DNA from: Haliclona indistincta
Taxonomy: Eukaryota; Porifera; Demospongiae; Haplosclerida; Chalinidae
Length of the DNA stretch: 64,000 bases
Reading direction: 5' to 3'
NCBI GenBank assembly: GCA_964017065.1
Contig: OZ024784.1
Span: forward strand, 6,181,152 to 6,245,151
This document shows, one piece after another, positions 21,396 to 33,188 of the stretch. The number at the start of each line of letters is the position of its first letter. Within the stretch, counting starts at the first letter, position 1. A model generated the notes under the pieces. The model made no database searches and was not told the origin of the DNA. It saw nothing but the letters and a program-made list of their open reading frames with translations. The position numbers were made by a program, and so were the translations under genes.

Positions 21396-21427
21396 GGCTT
21401 TTCTAAAAGCCACCATTCCTCAAAAGA
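21396..21427 (+). terminator. Histone mRNA 3' stem-loop and downstream element
   Basis: GGCTTT (21396-21401), loop TCTA and AAAGCC (21406-21411) form the 6-bp stem and 4-nt loop bound by SLBP, followed by ACCA. A purine-rich CAAAAGA at 21421-21427 fits the U7 snRNP target. This directs cleavage without polyadenylation and marks the gene as replication-dependent. Confidence 0.92.
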
Positions 21428-21497
21428 TCCTGCTAATCTATTAACATATTACAAAATCATTGTTATTTTCTTTATGCCTGTATGTTTGCAGTTCGAT

Positions 21498-24420
21498 TTA
21501 CTTCTTCAGTTGCAATGTGTCATGCACATTACCATCATCATTTCTGACGTACTCAAATAGAAGTGAGTCCGAGGTAGTTGTGATACGAGAGTATCCAAAG
21601 TGCTAAGCAGATCAGACACATTATGTGAACAATCCATACACACTCACTCACCGTGACATCCACATACTCTATCCATTTTGGTTTTGTAGGACTGGAATGA
21701 GAGGCACAAAATGAATAACAATTGTACATTAATATCCTCACCTGATGTCTGTAGAGAGCCCCTGTCCAGCCATGCCAATAACAAAATGTACAGGAGAACC
21801 AGCTGTACACACTCCATTTTGCAAAGGACATGTACGCTGATAGGAATGATGGTGTCCCCATAGTACTATGTCTACATGATATTTCTGCGAGTTAAGAGAA
21901 TACAACGTAACTTGCATGAGGTGATTTACACTATCCACCTACCAGTAGAAGAGGCTCGATACTCTGCTGGAGTGACCTAGCTACAGGTATGTCTCCACTT
22001 GGTGGAAAGACATCTAAGCTGTCTACATACATTGGTCTGTATCATGAAGGAAAATAATAATGTATTAATTTTGTGTTCACTGATGGCTCAAGAGTATGTT
22101 TTTTGCTAGCTCAAGAAGACAGAAATGGCTCTATTAGCTGTACCACTGACATAAATACTACAGTAACTACGTGTGTAGTTATTTGCACCTGTGCCCAGAG
22201 AATATCAACCATGGAGTAGTAGTACGATCAACAGAGGAGAGATGATTGTCCAACCACTGGTACTGAGCAGAGAATGGTGAGTAGTCATGCTCTGTACTCA
22301 TCAGAACAAAATGAGCACTGCCATAGGAGAAACCATACCTGAGAGAGTGAGAGAGAGAGGACTAAATATGCGTAGTGACCGGCGGTGACCTACAACAGTA
22401 GACATGACTGGTCTGTCGACTCTCGTTTTGTCGACTCCCACAAATTTATTTTAGTGAATAATATTATGTGATATCAAGGGCGTATACGCCCTTGGTGATA
22501 TTTAGTTTTTAGTGATTAGGATTAAATTTTCTTTTTTTTTGTTTAATTTTAAGACCCCATGTTTAGTGCAACCCTGTTAGTATGGATAATATAAACGGGT
22601 ATAAGTCAACAAAATGGGATTTGAACCGGGTGTAGGACATAAATGTGAGTAAGTACACATGAGAGAGGGAGAGAGAAACAAAGCATTAGCTATTTCAGTA
22701 CCTACCATGGCTGGTCTAGAGCTGGTCTAGGCATTGGGAATCTCTTCTCATGAGGTATACCACACTCTCCACCAGAATCATGACCAGTATACAGTGACCT
22801 GCAGTTCAGTACTATATGATAACCATTATCGTGCTAGAGTATCTCATCTAACCCAGAGTTGGGAAAGTCTCGCTCATGGTTGCCTATGCATACCATATAC
22901 GGAATATGCATGGAAATAGGTGAAATTTCGTTAAAGAATTCATCCCACTGTAAATTAATAGAGATGAAAGAGTCACAGAAGGTGAAAACACCTACCACTG
23001 CAGCATATCCTCTAGCATAGCTGATGTCACCAATGTGCAAGATGAAGTCTGTTTTATTGACTTCCTTCATTATCAGTCGAGAAGTATTCAATGAGGGATA
23101 CTGTTCCTGAATTGGCTGTAGACTACCATCAGCTTGACCCATTCCCATATCTATTGTACATCATAATACACATCACAAACACTCACTGTAGAATACCTCC
23201 ATATGCTATGACACGTGTAGTACACATCGGGTCAGGTTGAGGTGGGGCAGTGATATTGTACATATCGCTCCAGCCATGAGCTTCATCACCAAATTGGTAA
23301 ATGTACTGGCGACCAGGATGGAGACTGAAATGACACCAAGAGTATAGATGGAAAAACCAGAAAAAAAATACAAACTCACTTAATAGTAGCTTGATGAAGT
23401 AACCCAGGATCAAGATAGCCATAGTCTGTAGCAGGAGAGCCACACATATCCTTAGCTGAATATGTTGAACTATTAGCCTGAGAGAGAGAGAAGAGAGTGA
23501 CTGTAAGTGTAGTGTTACACACATGCTGGCAGCATACGCACCTTGATGGTGACTATAATGTCTGTTGGGGGCATTCTGAGTCGCACTTCAGGGTTAGCAG
23601 AGTTGAGTGTGACCCAGGATACTCTACAGATAATAACAAGATTGTTACTAGTTGAGCACACACAAATACTGACATCATCTGCATAGGTTGAGCTGTAAGA
23701 GACAAGTGACCCTGTAGAGGTTCATTAAGGTTCTTGAAACTAATAATGTTTGACACAGCAAGCACTGTAGTGTTAGCATCTTTGCCAGCCATTAGATCAG
23801 CAAATACAGCTATAAAATAGAATAACAGCAAGCTAAATCTCAACCACTCAATTGCTCTGACCTTGGCCATTTTCCAAAATTGCTGCTACAAGATTTTGCC
23901 GCAAGTTTACCAGTTTAAATTTGACTGATCCGCTTCCAACTGTCATGTGACTAGCTGCAACACTGCACAACTGTAGAATGAGAAATCAAAAAATTAATTA
24001 TTTTAGTAAGATTATTGAGATGAATTCATTTACTAAGTACTAGTAACCAAGAAGAGTTTTCACACTATCTGAGCATTAATGCTATAAATCAAATTTGCAA
24101 CAGTACCCGGTAAATACAAATTACAGTGTACATACTTGATACTTGATAGGAGCATTTTTCTTGTAATCCAGTGTACTCCCGATGGCAGGAAACACTCCAA
24201 TCACATCTTTATTAGAAGGTGATTGCACGCCGCTCCAGGCTATGGTCACCCAGTCACCTGAATTCTCCACTACTGCTGGAGTAACAATCACTTTAGTGGT
24301 TGCTGGAAAGAGAGGAAGTTTAGCTCAAGCCTTGCCTGGTGATAATCACATTGAATTACCTGAAGTTATTGCCAGAGACACAAAAATAGAAAAGCAAAAA
24401 ACTAAGAATTGAGCTGCCAT
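21498..24420 (-). CDS. Secreted purple acid phosphatase (PAP27-like metallophosphoesterase)
   Basis: A multi-exon gene. The start exon (ATG 24418-24420) encodes a hydrophobic signal peptide (AAQFLVFCFSIFVSLAITS). An N-terminal beta-sandwich follows (GDWVTIAWSG), then a fibronectin-like part and the metallophosphoesterase core. Metal ligand motifs are seen: DMGMGQ, GDISYARGY, IGNHERD and GHHHSYQR. The last exon reads FGYSRITTTSDSLLFEY and ends LKK-stop at 21498. The order and the MGQADGSLQP segment match large plant-type purple acid phosphatases, also found in animals. It hydrolyses phosphate esters, probably extracellularly or in lysosomes. Introns are short except around 22000-22750, which hold a small palindrome. 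Head-to-head with LRRC59, tail-to-tail with H2AX. Confidence 0.88.
22471..22503. repeat. 33-bp near-perfect palindrome in phosphatase intron
   Basis: GATATCAAGGGCG, TATA, CGCCCTTGGTGATAT form a hairpin with one bulged base. It lies in an intron of the acid phosphatase gene, flanked by AT-rich sequence. Probably the remnant of a small foldback element. Confidence 0.7.
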
Positions 24421-24559
24421 GCCGTCAAAACAGGCCTGAAGCCACTACTGTGCTGATCGATGCAAGACTACTCGTCGATCATCAATATCGCGCATCGTGT
24501 GACCAGTGTGACGAATAATTTGGCCACGCCCCTGCGCGGTGGTCACACCCACCATTGTT
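24421..24559. promoter_or_regulatory. Bidirectional promoter, acid phosphatase / LRRC59
   Basis: Only 139 bp separate the two divergent start codons. The gap contains CCACGCCCC at 24534-24542 and GGTCACACCCACC next to it, Sp/KLF-type boxes. No TATA box is obvious. Confidence 0.55.
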
Positions 24560-26100
24560 ATGGAGCGTGAGCCTGTGATCACTAAGCGCTTCATACTCGA
24601 TCATACAGAGGAGGATGAGGTTGATCTCAGTCTCTGCTATCTTTCAAAAGTCCCAGTAAAAGAACTGGTAAGAAAATACAAGTGAAAGATGTGTCACTGA
24701 CAATGATCTTTCCAGGCACAAGTACCACGTGGAGTTAAATTAGATCTATCTCAGAACAAACTAACTCAGTTACCAGTAAGAAGCTAGCATGGTTTTATTC
24801 TATAATTAAAGTATCCTGTTTTCACAACTTGAATGTAGGATAATTTTGTCACTCTCAAACACATCACTGAGCTAGACCTCAGCAAGAATCAGTTGCTTGA
24901 GTTACCACACAATTTTGGTGGGCTCATACATTTGCAACGACTTGATCTCTATGGTAATAAACTGGTTACACTACCACTGAGTTTCTCGCAGTTGAAGCGG
25001 CTAAAATGGCTGGATGTTAGAAACAACAGCTTTGAGGAAGAGCTGGCTAGAATGGCTGGTGACTGTTTGAGTGATGAAGAGTGCAAGCAATGTGCTGTCA
25101 ATGTAAGCACCCATTTATACAACATCTGTTGCATGATGTTAAGTGTGTTACTGTATTTAGGTTGTAAAGTTTTTGCGAGAGAGGTCCGCAAATGAGGAAA
25201 GAAGGAGACAAAAGGATTTAGAAAGGCAAAGAGGTAAGTATAGACCCGTAGCATGATACGTAGCAATGACGCGAGGTGTGGAGGGTGTGACTTACGGTTT
25301 TGTTATTACGTTATGGTTGCTATCGCCGTTATCTTATTAGGGGTCAAGCTGATCACGAGTAGTTTAGAACCAGCATGTGTGACTGAATGACTGACTTTCT
25401 TGTCTTGGTTAGAGCGCTTCGAGCAGCCAATAATAACGCACATTCGTACCATACCGTACACGTAGATTCAGTTGACCCTGAGTGACCCTAACATGACGGC
25501 GATAGCAACCATAATGTCATAACAATACCGTATGTTTGTTTCTATGCTGGGAATTCACACCTCACTTCATTGCTTATGTAATGTGCAATGGGTCTATAGG
25601 ACAGCGTTTGACTGCAATTGACTGTATTGGTGTGTTTCAGAACTGCAACATAAGCAGCAACAGCAGAATGAAGAAAAAAATCAAGCAGCTAGACAGAGGA
25701 AAGCCGTGGAAAAGCAGAGAAGAAAGGAAGAGTGGGAGAGAAGAAAAGTAGAAGAGGTCCGACAAAATAGAGAGCAAGGTGTGGGACATGTTTATGATAT
25801 TGTGCTATAATTCTTTGTTCTGCAGAAAAGCATGTTACCAAAGTGAATGGTTCTGTTAGTGAGACAAAGAAATCTTCACAAGCAAAAAGAAGCTGGATAG
25901 GTATTACTCTCTCTGCATGTGTGATCTGATAATATTCCTTCTTCTTGATAGGGTGCTTGTGTACTCTTATATTAACATTAATGGCGCTAGCACTAGTTGC
26001 TGGAGCACTGCTGACATTCATTGACAACCCATGGCAACAAGATGTGCAATCAGCATTGGCACATGTCAAGCAGATCCTGACTCCCACTAGACAACAGTAG
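24560..26100 (+). CDS. LRRC59: LRRC59-like ER membrane leucine-rich-repeat protein
   Basis: Starts MEREPVITKRF. Four to five leucine-rich repeats follow (KLDLSQNKLTQLP, ELDLSKNQLLELP, RLDLYGNKLVTLP, WLDVRNNSF). A highly charged coiled coil is next (RQRKAVEKQRRKEEWERRK), then one C-terminal transmembrane segment (TLILTLMALALVAGALLTF) and a short lumenal tail ending TRQQ. Domain order and size are those of LRRC59, a tail-anchored ER protein linked to ribosomes and nuclear import. Exons are short with small introns, except one of about 400 bp that carries a MITE (25292-25532). Its 3' end converges on PRCC with 80 bp between stops. Confidence 0.9.
25292..25532. repeat. MITE in LRRC59 intron
   Basis: Terminal inverted repeats of about 37 bp: TACGGTTTTGTTATTACG with TATGGTTGCTATCGCCGT on the left, and ACGGCGATAGCAACCATA onward on the right, ending ACCGTA. 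Internal sequence has no coding frame. It explains why this intron is eight times longer than its neighbours. Confidence 0.85.
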
Positions 26101-26180
26101 CTTTAACGTGCCTTTTCTCTGAACAAATGTAATTTTTTGGAATTTTGATACCATTGAGCATTACTATTAAAGCTTCATTA

Positions 26181-27556
26181 TTAGAATCCATATTTGCTTC
26201 GACTCTGTTTACGTGAGTAAGAAGCTTGTGACCAAAAGTTCTTGAGTTCAATTTCTTTACTCTTTGCCTACAACATTGGGACACATGATACAGTTAGCAC
26301 CACAGCAGTAATACCACCTCACCTGATTAGCCAACCAGTTTATCTGGTGCTTTCTCTTCTGGTTATGATCATAAGCAAGATGAGCAGGCTAGAGAAAACA
26401 GAAAGGGAGGTCCATGACAGACCGGTCCATGATCATACATACATCACAATCTATACTGACCACTGTTCCACTGGTATATGAGTGTTCCACTGTGTCATAC
26501 TTGCCCTTCATTTTATTTTCTTCCTCTTGAATGTCAACTATCTGCTCTAAGGAGATCTCTTCTTCCTTTTTTCTTTGTCCCTTCCTGCTCCCTCCAGCCA
26601 GCCGCCGAAACTACATTTACAAATAACACTAAGTAACATTCCACTTTACGAACTCACAGCAGCTTCATCAAGTGCCTGATCCTCAGTGGGATATACAGCA
26701 GTAGGGTTGGTATCGTGTACAGTGGGTAGCGGTGGATCATGCTCAGGAGCATATTGTGGTTGAGTATCGTCATAGTGATCACTAGTAGAAGCTGACAATG
26801 TGTCTGTACGAATGAGAGGTGGCTGATTGATTAGTGGGAGAGATGGAGGAGGTAGTTCAACATCAACAGAGAGAGGAGCAGGGCTAGGTAATATATCTGA
26901 AGAGCTGGTGAGGGTAGCAGTGGTGTCAGTGGAACTGGCTGTTTTAGAGCTGTCTAGATTGGAAAAGAATGGCATGTCCTCATCACCGCTCTCCTCATCT
27001 TCACTTCCTTGTCCATCTTTTCTCTTGTCTTTTCTTGCTGCTACTCTCTGCTGAGCTAGTGATGGTGGTGGTTTCTTCCTCCGAAGAGCATCAGGAATGA
27101 GTGGAGTGGCTTTCAAAGGTTTGGAAAATTTTGCACCCTTAAAAGAAGGAGTTCGCTTGGGCTCAGGGAGAAAAGCAACTAGACCAACTTTACCCTAGAA
27201 ATAGAGAAAGGAATCTCTCAGTTTTTACTACTATAAGCAATACCTTTGGTCTCTTTGGAAGAGAAACACGTTCCTCATCATCAGAATCATTCTGTCAAAG
27301 GAGCAAAATAGAATGTTTTATCAGTCTTTACACCACACCTAACCTCTCCAGCCTCTACCACAGGTAGACCAATCTTCACAGAAGACCTGGTTCTTCCTCT
27401 TTTAGTAGCAACCACAGGAACGAGTCTGCGAATCTCCTGCTTAGACTGGAGAGCAGCATTTATAGGAGCTATATTCTTACTCCTAATTTCATGTGTTGTC
27501 TCTTCTTCCCCGCTCTCGTCGCTATCACTGTATGCTGCTAAAGCTGTAAGCGCCAT
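26181..27556 (-). CDS. PRCC: PRCC-like splicing-associated protein
   Basis: Starts MALTALAAYSDSDESGEEE, the acidic DSDES start seen in PRCC. A low-complexity Ser/Pro/Asp-rich middle follows. The conserved C-terminus, read across three small introns, contains ALDEAAFRRLAGGSRK, then QKRKHQINWLANQ, then KELKNFWSQ-like sequence ending SRSKYGF-stop at 26181. The terminal block (KRKHQI, ELKN, KYGF) is the diagnostic signature of PRCC, a nuclear protein associated with pre-mRNA splicing factors and MAD2B. Head-to-head with the MALT1-like gene, 102 bp between starts. Confidence 0.88.
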
Positions 27557-27658
27557 ATTTTTTAGAAGGCGTGTCTTGTGGGCAGAGCTTGAGTTTATTG
27601 CACAGTCAGCTGTTTACAATCCGAACTTTGCTGACTAAGAGACATTTCCGACATCACG
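27557..27658. promoter_or_regulatory. Bidirectional promoter, PRCC / MALT1-like
   Basis: A 102-bp gap between divergent start codons. CACGCC occurs on the minus strand at 27568-27573, resembling the boxes in the other divergent promoters here. No TATA box seen. Confidence 0.5.
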
Positions 27659-30600
27659 ATGGAGCTAGAGGCCATTCCTGTCAATACGCTCCGCGAGCTA
27701 GCCAAGTACTTAGACGAATTTCCCTCTTCCATGCCGGGAAGCAACGAAGAGGAGTTCTGGCGCTTGCTAATAAAGAAGCTTCCTCGCCAAATGTACAGCA
27801 GAGATCAAGTTGAGGAGTTTGCTGAAGAAGTTCATTCTATTAGTGGTAGCCCTTCGTTGAGACTTCTTTATGACATGCGGGGTAAAAATGTGGTCAAGTT
27901 TGAGCAACTCTTAACACACCTCAAGGCCATCAAGTGTCACAAGGCAATTAACATGTTTACTCCGACCAGTGAGTAGGTATTTGTACAAAGTGTTGTTTTG
28001 GGTCATGTAAAAAGAATGGTGTATGCACTGAGGCCGAACAGTGTGGTTTATTCTACTGGTCTATTCTCTCTTCACATGATCCTTTTCGGGTCGATAAGAC
28101 TACCTTTTGTCTCTTTCACAGAAATTCCTGTCTTCAAAGAACAGCCTCAAAGCAGCGTCCAGACTCGTGAAGGAGAGACGGTGGTGTTGAGTTGTGTCGT
28201 GGAGTGTGTGCCCTCACCACCTCTCTACCAGTGGTTTCACGAACGCACCCCTCTTGCTCACGAGAATAACTCCCATCTCATCTTGAAAAACATTCATCAA
28301 GGTCACAATGGACTCTACTGCTGCCGTGCCACTAACCCTCGCATTAACAATGAATCAGAGAAACATGTTTTCTCTAAATTTACTAAGCTGAGTGTGTCTC
28401 AGTTTCCTGTGCAAGGTAAAATGAGCCCTCTTACACATGTTCACATAGTGTTTACACTTGTTGTGTAGAGTCTGGTCAGATCCGCAACCCCTCAACTCAG
28501 TGTGGTATTGAGAATCATGAGCGGCCGGCTCAGCCTAAAGTTACTGGTACCAGTTTGATGGTCAGAGATATAGCAAGTGCACTCTATTAGTCCACATGAA
28601 TGTATTGTTATTACTTGTATTCATAAAGAGCCAACGGGTGATGTAATGATCACAAAACAGCCACCATCCAGTCTCACCATTCACTATAATGAAAATTTCG
28701 AACTGGAGTGCAATGCTATGAGCAGGTCAGAAAAGAAGCTTACTTACAAGTGGATTAGAACTAAACCAGGTACCGGTATGTGCCTATGTGCTGTCTGTAT
28801 GTGAATGAAATGTGCGCATGTTATTAGGGCAAATAGAGGTGCTTGGCTCTGAACCTAAGCTAGAGAGTACTTGGACACGTGCAGGCACTATAAACATAAA
28901 GTGTGAGATCACAAATGAGAAGGGAGAGAAGGTCTCTTCTAGAGAGGTTCAAGTCAAAGTGATTACAGGTGATGAGCAATCTGCTTTGTTAACATTGACA
29001 CATTCCTGCACACAGTCTGGTTCACAGAGCAGCCTCAGAATATCAGGACAACATCCAACAAAAAAGTTATGCTCACATGCAAGGCAGAGGGAAAGACTCC
29101 AGTCAGGTTCATCTGGTTCAATTCATCACTGAGGAAGAGCAAGAAAAAGATCATACCTAACAGCAACAGTGATGTATTGGTCATAGATGCTGCTACAGTT
29201 CATGACACTGGCTTCTATAGCTGTCAAGCTGAGGTGGAGGGAGATATTGTGAACTCAGAGACTGTAGAGGTCCAAGTAGGAGATCGGAAAGGTGAATGCG
29301 TGTTTAGTAACACATAGATTTACTCTTTATTTCATATAATTCTGCTCAGATTTCTTCATCGTCAGACAGCCCAGGTCTTATGTCTGTGTCATGGGAAGGC
29401 CTCTAACTCTATCATGTGCAGCTAATGGTGACCCTACCTATTTGTGGTACCACAATGATGAACCAATGGAAGGAGAGGAGGCACCAGAGTTACACATCCC
29501 TCAAGTTACCGATGAAACATTTGGTACCTACAAGTGTCGTGTGACTGGTAGTGGAGATGATCAGGAATTCACCAAGACAGTCAAAGTTGAACCAGGTGTT
29601 TCTAAAGGTGAGTGGTGATACCATGCACACACATACATGTTGTTTGCTTATAATTTTGTAGGCTCTCAGAAAATTGGAATGGCCAGTATTCAAAATGATC
29701 AAATTCAAGGTAAAAAAAACACTGCTTTTGTACTGTACTTGCACGTTATTAAGCCTTCTCGCTTTGTATAGGCATATTTTGTTAGTTCTTCATTGAAAAA
29801 GTATTTCTTTCATGTACATGTGTCTAATAATGCATCAGTAAGTAACTGATTATTATTTGTAATTTTGTAGCTGAGGCTGAATTCAAAACAGCATCTGGGA
29901 TGTACTATGGTAAGTAAGATGGCACACCTAATGTTTTATCGACTACCGCCGGTACTCTATTGTTTATTAGCCAGGGAGAAGCTTGCTTTACTGCTGGGTA
30001 ACCAGGATTATGAGAGTGACAAAATTGCAAACTTGACAAGCCCTATCAATGACATCACAAAGCTGAAGGAAGCACTGGAGAAGCTCAACTTCAAAGTGTT
30101 TGCTTTTGCGAATCTTAGATTAGAGGAAACGAATAAAGTCCTCAATCGATTTTGTGAGCTATTGATTGATGCAGGAATGTATGCAGTGTTTTACTATGCT
30201 GGCCATGGGTTTGAGCACCAGAATGTGGACTATATCATGCCTGTCAATGCACAAATGCCACTGAGATGTGATGAGTGCTATTCAGTGAATTACATAGCTG
30301 CAAAGTTGCAGGAGAGAAAAGCCAAAGTCTTCATGTTTCTTGACAGCTGTAGAGTAAGGTTGGGCAATTACTCTCCCTCTTGTGAATAAATGTACTGTCT
30401 GTTCCACAGCTATGGTTCTTTAAAGGTAGAGGGACCGACCAGTTCTCGTCAGCAATTACACTGTGGCTTTTCCAACCTCTATAAAGTGTCCTCATGGTCA
30501 GTAGTGTACATTATGTGTGGATATAGTTTATTGTATATCAATGTACAGTGTGCCTCACCAACCAGCTTTTGAAAAAGCATCAGATGAGTGTTCTGTGTTC

Positions 30601-31554
30601 AACAAGGCGCTGAGAGAGGGTCTTCTAGCTGATGACAAAGACTTAGAAGAAATGATTTTAGACAGTAAGTGACTCTTGTATGATACACTGTTTTATTCTG
30701 GTTGTAGCTATGAGGGATCACAGCCAGAGCAAAGCAGGTGGAGTATACCAGCGACCTGTGTTTGTGAATCGCCTGATACCACGCAAGATCACTCTGAGGG
30801 ATGAGATACTCTGGGACAACATGATGGACAATGAGAGTGAAATGGCTGAAGGGGAGAACACATGGGAGACAGTTCACTGTATGTGGCTTCTAACCATTGC
30901 CATCATGTGCGTCTTCCATCTTCTCTAGCAATTCCAGAGCCAATAGACTTGTTGTCAAAATCTGATATGGTCAGAGGTTCAGTGCAATTCCATATGGTTC
31001 TCTCGAATGTAATGATCGTCACTGCTGAATTCACAGCTCGAGCTGGATATATGCAACCTGGTGTTACACTCAACACTGATAAACTAGTAAGTGTGTCTTT
31101 ATAAACTCAGCATGTACAAGATATACATGTGTACATGCAGACACTACATGTACACTAGATGTTTGCTCATGGCTACCTGCATGCATGGGCACATAAAGGT
31201 TAAATAATTTAGATAACTAGGGACGTGTCATTCGAGCGCTTGTGAATTGTAATGAAATGACATTTCAAAATTGGTCCACAAAGTTGATGTGGTTTAGTAT
31301 CTACTCTTTTTCTTTAGCGCTCTCAGAAGGTGATTGTAGTGCAGACCTGCGATGAAGAGGGCAAGGCCAGCTACAGAATCAGTGATCTTGAAAGACACAG
31401 AGTAAGTAAGTAATCTCTATTCTTATGTTTACACCTATCACAGGATGGGAATCTGGAGTTGATGTTTGGAGTGTCAGTGTTCACCTCTAAGGTTCCAGCA
31501 GAAGAGAAGCAATCACATTTTAGTGTCAAACACAGAATAAACAAATTCAAGTGA
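27659..31554 (+). CDS. MALT1: MALT1-type paracaspase with Death domain and four N-terminal Ig domains
   Basis: Domain order by genomic position: Death domain (27659-27972, starts MELEAIPVNTLRELAKYL); Ig1 (28122-28414); Ig2 (28631-28966); Ig3 (29013-29288); Ig4 (29350-29607), each with the paired Cys/Trp pattern (LSC...WF...YCC, LTC...FIWF...YSC, LSC...YLWY...YKC); caspase-like domain (29972 to about 30600) with catalytic His in YYAGHGFE and Cys in FLDSCR; and a C-terminal Ig-like part (30929-31554, VLSNVMIVTAEF). This is the MALT1 layout; vertebrate MALT1 has two N-terminal Ig domains, so two are extra. The family cleaves after Arg and drives NF-kB signalling. The exon after FLDSCR (30410-30500) was assigned by frame continuity and is the least certain. 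No signal peptide, so cytosolic. Confidence 0.9.
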
Positions 31555-31644
31555 TTGTGTTTCAAAGCAATAAAATATAAACATAAAAATCTACAGTCAC
31601 AAAATCAATCATTATCAATAACGAGTCACAGATACTAGCTTGTC

Positions 31645-33072
31645 TCAGCGTTGCTGTTGTTGCAAGTGCCGAAGGAGACTAAAATATCCTGTTTGTGCAA
31701 TGGCATCTGCTAGCCTGGATAGAGTAGCCATCTGCTGGTTGAATTCACGCCATCGACACAGCATCTGATAGCAAGCCTCCTTGTGGTCTGTTCCTGTTGC
31801 CACCTCTATTTCAGCTAAATCCCTGGGAGTTAAGTGTAGTTTCTGACCAATCGGTTTCCATTGTGAGCAGAGTCCCTGGGATAGGTCTAGCAGTGTTGTT
31901 ATTGAGACTGGTGATTTGCACTGCAACAAGTTATCATACAAGCGCTTATCATTAGCAGACATGGCTGGCTTTTTGGCTACAATACCTGCACCAACTGAAG
32001 TAGGGAAAGCAATTATTTCATTAAAAAATTTAATAATAATACCAGGAGCGTATAAGGGGAAGGAGCGTGTAACTAATGGAAATATCGGAGCCTAAAGTCT
32101 GCTGCTTGCGCTGCAAAAACCTTCCTTATAAGGAAGGTCCCACATAAGACGGCGACCATAGCTCTGGCTGAATGCTTACTTATTTTAGCCAGAGACGGGC
32201 AGGATGAGACGTGGATGAGTGTATAGGTAAGAAATAGCGAGCCACAAAGCACAAAGAAAGGCCCAAGCTCCAAGTAGCAACAACACACGACGGCAGAATT
32301 TAGACTTCGATATTACTATAGCAAATACGACAGTTGAACGCTCCTTCCCCTTATACGCTCCTGATAAATACTCACATCTTGGTCGTTGTGGCAGCACAAT
32401 GGGTGGTCCAGGTTCAGGAGGAGCCATTGTTTGATTAGTAAAAAGAGAGTATAAATTGTAGAGATCTCCCTTTGTGATATCAAATGGCTTGCGAATGGTG
32501 TACATAGATGCGGATGCTAGATTAATTGGCACCAGGTCAAGATCTCGTTCTCTACCAAGAAATATCGGAACGAAGTGCGTTCCTGGAGGAATTTGGACAG
32601 TCATCAGGTTGACCATAGCTTTTGATTGAAAGAGAGGTGCCATTGGCTCTTCCACAGGTGGATCGTTTTGAAGGTAGTACTTGAGAGATGGTGTAATGAC
32701 TAGCAACACAAAGTCAGAGTCACGGATCTGCTGCTCATAGAACTGATGGGTACACTCCACATTCTCTAATTCAAAATACCCATCATATGCAACCGAAACT
32801 CCATTCTCACGAAGATACTCGGCAAATTCTTTTACTAGGTCAATGTGCTCTCTCTTCTTCAGCCTCTGGTTTTCATCATGGGAAGCAATCTCTTCTCTGA
32901 CACGTTGTTGTAGAGACTGGTCGAATAATAGTTGTTCCACACTGTAGGGAGGTTTGTATGACTCGTACACTTCTGGATTTTGAATATACGCTAAAAATAC
33001 TTTCTTGACACGACCAAACTGAGGGTGGTCAATAGATCTAGGCTGCAGAACACCTTTTGGATTCTCGTCCAT
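31645..33072 (-). CDS. SEFIR/TIR-like plus Death-domain adaptor protein
   Basis: Exon 1 (33072 to about 32384) encodes a SEFIR/TIR-like fold: KKVFLAYIQ (strand A), FAEYLRENGVSVAYDGYFE, then RDSDFVLLVITPSLKYY and HFVPIFLGRERD. The donor after CGACCAAGAT joins an acceptor before TTGGTGCAGG (near 32006), keeping frame as PQRPRFGAGIVAK. Exon 2 (to 31645) encodes a Death domain (LLDLSQGLCSQWKPIGQKL, then LAEIEV, MLCRW). SEFIR and TIR domains mediate receptor-adaptor contacts in IL-17/Toll-type signalling, and Death domains recruit kinases or caspase-like proteins. It lies tail-to-tail with the MALT1-like gene, 90 bp apart. The single intron is occupied by a MITE. Confidence 0.8.
32043..32363. repeat. 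Intact MITE with 26-bp terminal inverted repeats
   Basis: The left terminus CAGGAGCGTATAAGGGGAAG (start 32043) and right terminus (end 32363) are exact reverse complements over 26 bp. Flanks AATAATAC and ATAAATAC match at 6 of 8 positions, compatible with an aged 8-bp target duplication of hAT type. An internal hairpin has AACCTTCC and GGAAGGT. Related to 10020-10240. It fills the intron of the SEFIR-Death gene. Confidence 0.9.
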
Positions 33073-33188
33073 CGGTACGCGGTACAGCTCGATAATCTAA
33101 TAGGGAGTGGTAATTTGGTAAACCACACCTTACGCGGTAAAAATAAAATAATTAACCCTAACTTCTAGCTGGCACCCCCATTAGCATT
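33073..33188. promoter_or_regulatory. Bidirectional promoter, SEFIR-Death / ALG8
   Basis: A 116-bp divergent gap. It contains CCACACC near 33123 and two inverted CGCGGTA-like motifs (33079 and 33135). No TATA box. Confidence 0.45.

Noticed and set aside
32185..32380. C-terminal extension of the SEFIR exon with a hydrophobic segment
   Set aside because: This part is MITE sequence inside the intron; splicing at the GTGAGT donor gives a Death-domain exon in frame.
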